Positions 60,963 to 63,937 of a DNA stretch of 63,937 nt are shown here, piece by piece. The stretch's first letter is position 1, and the number at the start of each line of letters is the position of its first letter. Below the pieces are notes generated by a model. It saw only the letters and a list, made by a program, of their open reading frames with translations. It made no database searches and was not told the origin of the DNA. This stretch comes from Polaromonas sp. Lineage in GTDB: Bacteria; Pseudomonadota; Gammaproteobacteria; Burkholderiales; Burkholderiaceae_C. A program made the position numbers and the translations under genes. The stretch is from NCBI GenBank assembly GCA_021153985.1, contig JAJKJM010000176.1, positions 1 through 63,937 of the forward strand, read 5' to 3'.

Positions 60963-62216
60963 TTAGCGATCAATCTCACCGAACACAATGTCCATGGTGC
61001 CGATCACGGCGACGGCATCGGCAATCATGTGGCCGCGCGACATTTCGTCCATGGCCGCAAGGTGCGGGAAACCCGGCGGACGAATCTTCAGGCGATAAGG
61101 CTTGTTCGCGCCGTCGCTGACGATGTAGATGCCGAACTCGCCCTTGGGATGCTCGACCGCGGCATAGGCCTCGCCTTCGGGCACATGGAAGCCTTCGGTG
61201 AAGAGCTTGAAGTGGTGAATCAACTCTTCCATGTTGGACTTCATCGATTCGCGGTCTGGTGCAGCGACCTTGTGGTTACTGGTGATTACCGGGCCGGGAT
61301 TCACGCGCAACCAGTCAATGCACTGCTTGATGATGCGGTTGGACTGGCGCATCTCTTCGACGCGAACCAGATAGCGGTCGTAGCAGTCGCCGGTCTTGCC
61401 AACCGGAATGTCGAAGTCCATCTTGTCATAGACATCGTAAGGTTGCTGCTTGCGCAGGTCCCAGGCGAAACCCGAACCCCTGAGCATCGGCCCGGTGAAA
61501 CCGAGGTTGAGGGCGCGCTCCGGCGAGACGACACCCACGCCAACCGTGCGTTGCTTCCAGATGCGGTTGTCGGTCAGCAGTGTTTCGTACTCATCAACAT
61601 AGCCGGGAAACTTGTTGGTGAAGTCTTCGATGAAATCGAGCAAAGAACCTTGACGGTTTTCGTTCAGCGCCTCAATGGCCTTGGCATTTTTAACCTTGCT
61701 GACGCGGTATTGAGGCATGGTCTCAGGCAAGTCGCGGTACACGCCACCCGGGCGGAAGTAAGCGGCATGCATGCGCGCGCCCGAGACGGCTTCGTACATG
61801 TCGAACAGAGCCTCACGCTCGCGGAAGCAGTAAATCAGGATGTTCATCGCACCGCAGTCGAAACCGTGCGCGCCCAGCCACAGCAGGTGGTTGAGCAGGC
61901 GCGTGATTTCGGCATACATCACGCGGATGTATTGAGCGCGGACCGGCACATCGACACCGAGCAACTTCTCGATGGCCAGGCAGTAAGCCTGCTCGTTGGA
62001 CATCATGGAGACGTAGTCCAGCCTGTCCATATAAGGCAGCGACTGAATGTAGGTCTTGCTTTCGGCCAGCTTTTCGGTGGCGCGGTGCAGCAGGCCAATG
62101 TGCGGGTCGGCGCGCTGGATCACTTCACCGTCGAGCTCGAGCACCAGGCGCAGCACACCGTGTGCCGCAGGATGCTGTGGTCCAAAGTTAAGCGTGTAGT
62201 TTTTGATTTCAGCCAT
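60963..62216 (-). CDS. nuoD: NADH-quinone oxidoreductase subunit D
   Basis: The 417-residue subunit related to the large subunit of NiFe hydrogenases. It forms the quinone site with Nuo[23 protein letters not shown] at the N-terminus and the His/Tyr of the quinone pocket are conserved. [29 protein letters not shown] and [18 protein letters not shown] also match. It is separate from nuoC, as in most betaproteobacteria. Confidence 0.97.
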   Translation of the reverse strand: MAEIKNYTLNFGPQHPAAHGVLRLVLELDGEVIQRADPHIGLLHRATEKLAESKTYIQSLPYMDRLDYVSMMSNEQAYCLAIEKLLGVDVPVRAQYIRVMYAEITRLLNHLLWLGAHGFDCGAMNILIYCFREREALFDMYEAVSGARMHAAYFRPGGVYRDLPETMPQYRVSKVKNAKAIEALNENRQGSLLDFIEDFTNKFPGYVDEYETLLTDNRIWKQRTVGVGVVSPERALNLGFTGPMLRGSGFAWDLRKQQPYDVYDKMDFDIPVGKTGDCYDRYLVRVEEMRQSNRIIKQCIDWLRVNPGPVITSNHKVAAPDRESMKSNMEELIHHFKLFTEGFHVPEGEAYAAVEHPKGEFGIYIVSDGANKPYRLKIRPPGFPHLAAMDEMSRGHMIADAVAVIGTMDIVFGEIDR

Positions 62217-62240
62217 GTGGGTATCTCTTGCCAGCGCCGC

Positions 62241-62849
62241 TTACTGCAGACCGCCGTAGTTGTCTTCACGGATCACGCGGGGGGTGATCTCGCGCGGCTC
62301 GATGGTGACCGGCTGGTAAATCACGCGCTTTTGTTCCGGGTCATAACGCATCTCCACATGACCCGATGTCGGGAAGTCCTTGCGGAAAGGATGGCCGATG
62401 AAACCGTAGTCGGTCAGGATGCGGCGCAGGTCGCTGTGGCCTTCAAAGATGATGCCGTAAAGGTCAAAGGCCTCGCGCTCAAACCAGTTGGCCGAGTTCC
62501 AGACTCCATTGACCGAATCCACCACAGGGAAGTCGTCATCGGCACAGAAGACCTTGAGGCGAACTCGCTGGTTGAGGCTGACCGACAGCAGATGCGACAC
62601 CACGCAATAGCGCAAGCCATCGTACTGGCCGTCTTTGTATTCGGAATAGTCGACGCCGCACAGATCGATCAGTTGCTCAAAACGGCAACCGGGAGCATCG
62701 CGCAGCTGGGTTGCGGCGGCCAGATAGTCGACAGCAGAAACCGTGAGGGTGATTTCACCAAGCGCGGTGTGCAGGCTTTTGACTTTATCGCCGAGCACCG
62801 CATGAATCGTTTCGGCGAGTTGCTCCATGGAAACAGGAGAAGAGGACAT
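62241..62849 (-). CDS. nuoC: NADH-quinone oxidoreductase subunit C
   Basis: The 202-residue peripheral subunit without cofactors that helps to hold NuoD and NuoB. Conserved part: [50 protein letters not shown] near residues 125-175. It is encoded two bases after the nuoB stop and 24 before nuoD. Confidence 0.96.
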   Translation of the reverse strand: MSSSPVSMEQLAETIHAVLGDKVKSLHTALGEITLTVSAVDYLAAATQLRDAPGCRFEQLIDLCGVDYSEYKDGQYDGLRYCVVSHLLSVSLNQRVRLKVFCADDDFPVVDSVNGVWNSANWFEREAFDLYGIIFEGHSDLRRILTDYGFIGHPFRKDFPTSGHVEMRYDPEQKRVIYQPVTIEPREITPRVIREDNYGGLQ

Positions 62850-62851
62850 GT

Positions 62852-63331
62852 TTATGCCCTCGCAATCGTATTGGTGCGGCGGATTTTCTGCTGCAGCTGG
62901 ATGATGCCGTACATGAGCGCTTCGGCCGTGGGCGGGCAGCCTGGTACGTACACGTCAACCGGCACAATACGGTCGCAACCGCGAACAACGGAATAGCTGT
63001 AGTGGTAGTAACCGCCGCCGTTGGCGCACGAGCCCATGGACAGCACCCAGCGCGGCTCGGACATCTGGTCGTACACCTTGCGCAGCGCCGGGCCCATTTT
63101 GTTGCACAGCGTGCCGGCCACGATCATCAGGTCGGACTGACGCGGGCTTGGGCGGAAGAGCATGCCGAAGCGGTCGATGTCATAACGCGCGGCACCCGCA
63201 TGCATCATCTCGACAGCGCAGCACGCCAGGCCGAACGTCATGGGCCAGAGCGAACCCGTCTTGGCCCAGTTCACCACCGAGTCGTAACTCGTGGTCATGA
63301 AGCCTTCGTTGAAAACACCTTCAAGTGACAT
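62852..63331 (-). CDS. nuoB: NADH-quinone oxidoreductase subunit B
   Basis: The 159-residue subunit with the terminal [4Fe-4S] cluster N2 that passes electrons to quinone. The four Cys ligands are in [25 protein letters not shown] and [13 protein letters not shown]. The length and lack of a long N-terminus fit the betaproteobacterial form. Confidence 0.97.
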   Translation of the reverse strand: MSLEGVFNEGFMTTSYDSVVNWAKTGSLWPMTFGLACCAVEMMHAGAARYDIDRFGMLFRPSPRQSDLMIVAGTLCNKMGPALRKVYDQMSEPRWVLSMGSCANGGGYYHYSYSVVRGCDRIVPVDVYVPGCPPTAEALMYGIIQLQQKIRRTNTIARA

Positions 63332-63385
63332 ACCCGTACCTTTGTGGCGAGACCCGCCTAGAGAACCCTCGGGATTCTTATCTTC

Positions 63386-63745
63386 TTATTCCCAGTCCAG
63401 CGCACCTTTTTTCCACTCGTAGACAAAGCCCACGACCAGAATGCCCAGGAAAATCATGACAGACCAGAAACCGACAGCACCGATTTCCTTGAGCGCCACG
63501 GCCCAGGGAAAAAGAAAAGCGATTTCGAGGTCGAAAAGAATGAAGAGGATGGCGACTAGGTAGTAGCGCACATCAAATTTCATGCGGGCATCTTCGAAAG
63601 CTTCGAAGCCGCACTCATAGGGGGAATTTTTTTCACTGTCGGGCCGCACGGGGCCCAACAAACGCCCCAGGACCTGAGGCACCACGCCGACACCCACACC
63701 GACCAGAATAAACAGGAGAACAGGAAGGTATTGATCGAGGTTCAT
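63386..63745 (-). CDS. nuoA: NADH-quinone oxidoreductase subunit A
   Basis: The 119-residue membrane subunit of complex I with three helices. The conserved loop [43 protein letters not shown] carries the Cys and acidic residues near the quinone chamber. It is the first gene of the operon. Confidence 0.97.
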   Translation of the reverse strand: MNLDQYLPVLLFILVGVGVGVVPQVLGRLLGPVRPDSEKNSPYECGFEAFEDARMKFDVRYYLVAILFILFDLEIAFLFPWAVALKEIGAVGFWSVMIFLGILVVGFVYEWKKGALDWE

Positions 63746-63844
63746 CGTGGGTTCAACTTCTGAAAAGCCACTTGCGCGGTTTGCTTCAGCTTGCCGTTTG
63801 AGCCGACAGCACTGCCGGAGCGCTGCTGCCGATGCATGTCAATC
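63746..63844 (-). other. Gap between tRNA-Leu and nuoA
   Basis: About 100 bases. On the minus strand a TTGACA occurs soon after the tRNA end but has no matching -10, and an imperfect hairpin (GGCAGCAGCGC...GCAGTGCTGTC, near 63805-63830) follows. The nuo mRNA may be made by read-through from the tRNA or from a promoter I cannot place. Confidence 0.4.
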
Positions 63845-63929
63845 TGGTGCGGACGGCGAGACTCGAACTCGCACACCTTTCGGCACTACCCCCTCAAGAT
63901 AGCGTGTCTACCAATTTCACCACGTCCGC
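63845..63929 (-). tRNA. tRNA-Leu (anticodon GAG)
   Basis: Minus-strand class II tRNA of 85 nt including an encoded CCA. The acceptor GCGGACG pairs with CGTCCGC. The anticodon stem is CTATC/GGTAG with loop TTGAGGG, giving anticodon GAG (reads CUU and CUC). A variable arm TGCCGAAAGGT and T-loop GTTCGAGTC are present. Its place upstream of nuoA is conserved in Burkholderiales. Confidence 0.96.
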
Positions 63930-63937
63930 GGTATTTA

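Noticed and set aside
61029-62996. 655-codon plus-strand frame opposite nuoD and nuoC
   Set aside because: Antisense of conserved complex I genes; no domain.
1-63937. CRISPR arrays, insertion sequences, prophage or integron genes
   Set aside because: No regularly spaced direct repeats, transposase, integrase or phage structural genes seen in any frame.

Overview
The window looks like a chromosomal segment of a betaproteobacterium of the family Comamonadaceae, close to Polaromonas, Rhodoferax or Acidovorax. The evidence is GC-rich coding sequence with strong G/C third positions, a NagG-like Rieske oxygenase, the typical neighbourhoods nuoA-N / DUF2818 / NUDIX / DUF1178 and tRNA-Leu(GAG) / nuoA, and many LysR regulators with divergent small genes. 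No IS element, transposase, integrase or CRISPR array is visible.

Layout. 0-12.8 kb: tRNA and envelope housekeeping (partial queG, tsaE, amiC, a glycine-zipper lipoprotein, a salicylate-5-hydroxylase-like oxygenase pair, a DedA protein, mutL, a lipoprotein hydrolase, amtB, a Bcr/CflA-type exporter, miaA). 12.8-30.6 kb: accessory genes. These include a LolD-like ATPase and an FtsX-type permease lying apart, a TPR glycosyltransferase-like protein, three LysR units (with DoxX/GST/SnoaL-like genes, with a DUF1127 protein, and with a 79-residue protein), a cysteine-synthase-like enzyme and an AttH/CrtC-like secreted protein. 30.6-32.6 kb: three visibly more AT-rich genes, two of which share a leader sequence. 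32.8-38.2 kb: a MarR-controlled tripartite efflux operon (marR-nodT-emrA-emrB). 38.3-42.1 kb: an ABC exporter, glutamate dehydrogenase and a small membrane protein. 42.1-47.5 kb: a type IV pilus minor-pilin cluster (pilV, pilW, pilX, a pilY1 fragment joined to a pilE fragment, gspH/fimT), bracketed by a DUF1178 gene and a decayed second copy of it. 47.5-63.8 kb: the complete 14-subunit NADH:quinone oxidoreductase operon on the minus strand with its usual 3' genes, preceded by tRNA-Leu.

The most unusual signal is a dispersed 56-nt element present in seven copies. It has a conserved 21-nt arm, a spacer of exactly 18 nt whose sequence varies, and a 17-nt hairpin GCTAY-N7-RTAGC. Six of the seven copies lie inside genes (mutL, miaA, an ABC permease, nodT twice, an ABC exporter). 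All are codon-aligned: four sense-oriented copies share one reading frame and two antisense copies share another, so the element has been accepted as a 19-codon in-frame protein insert. Other notable points are the pilY1/pilE deletion chimera between DUF1178 copies, the conserved hairpin leader shared by two unrelated unknown genes, and a near-leaderless marR promoter with a palindrome in its spacer.
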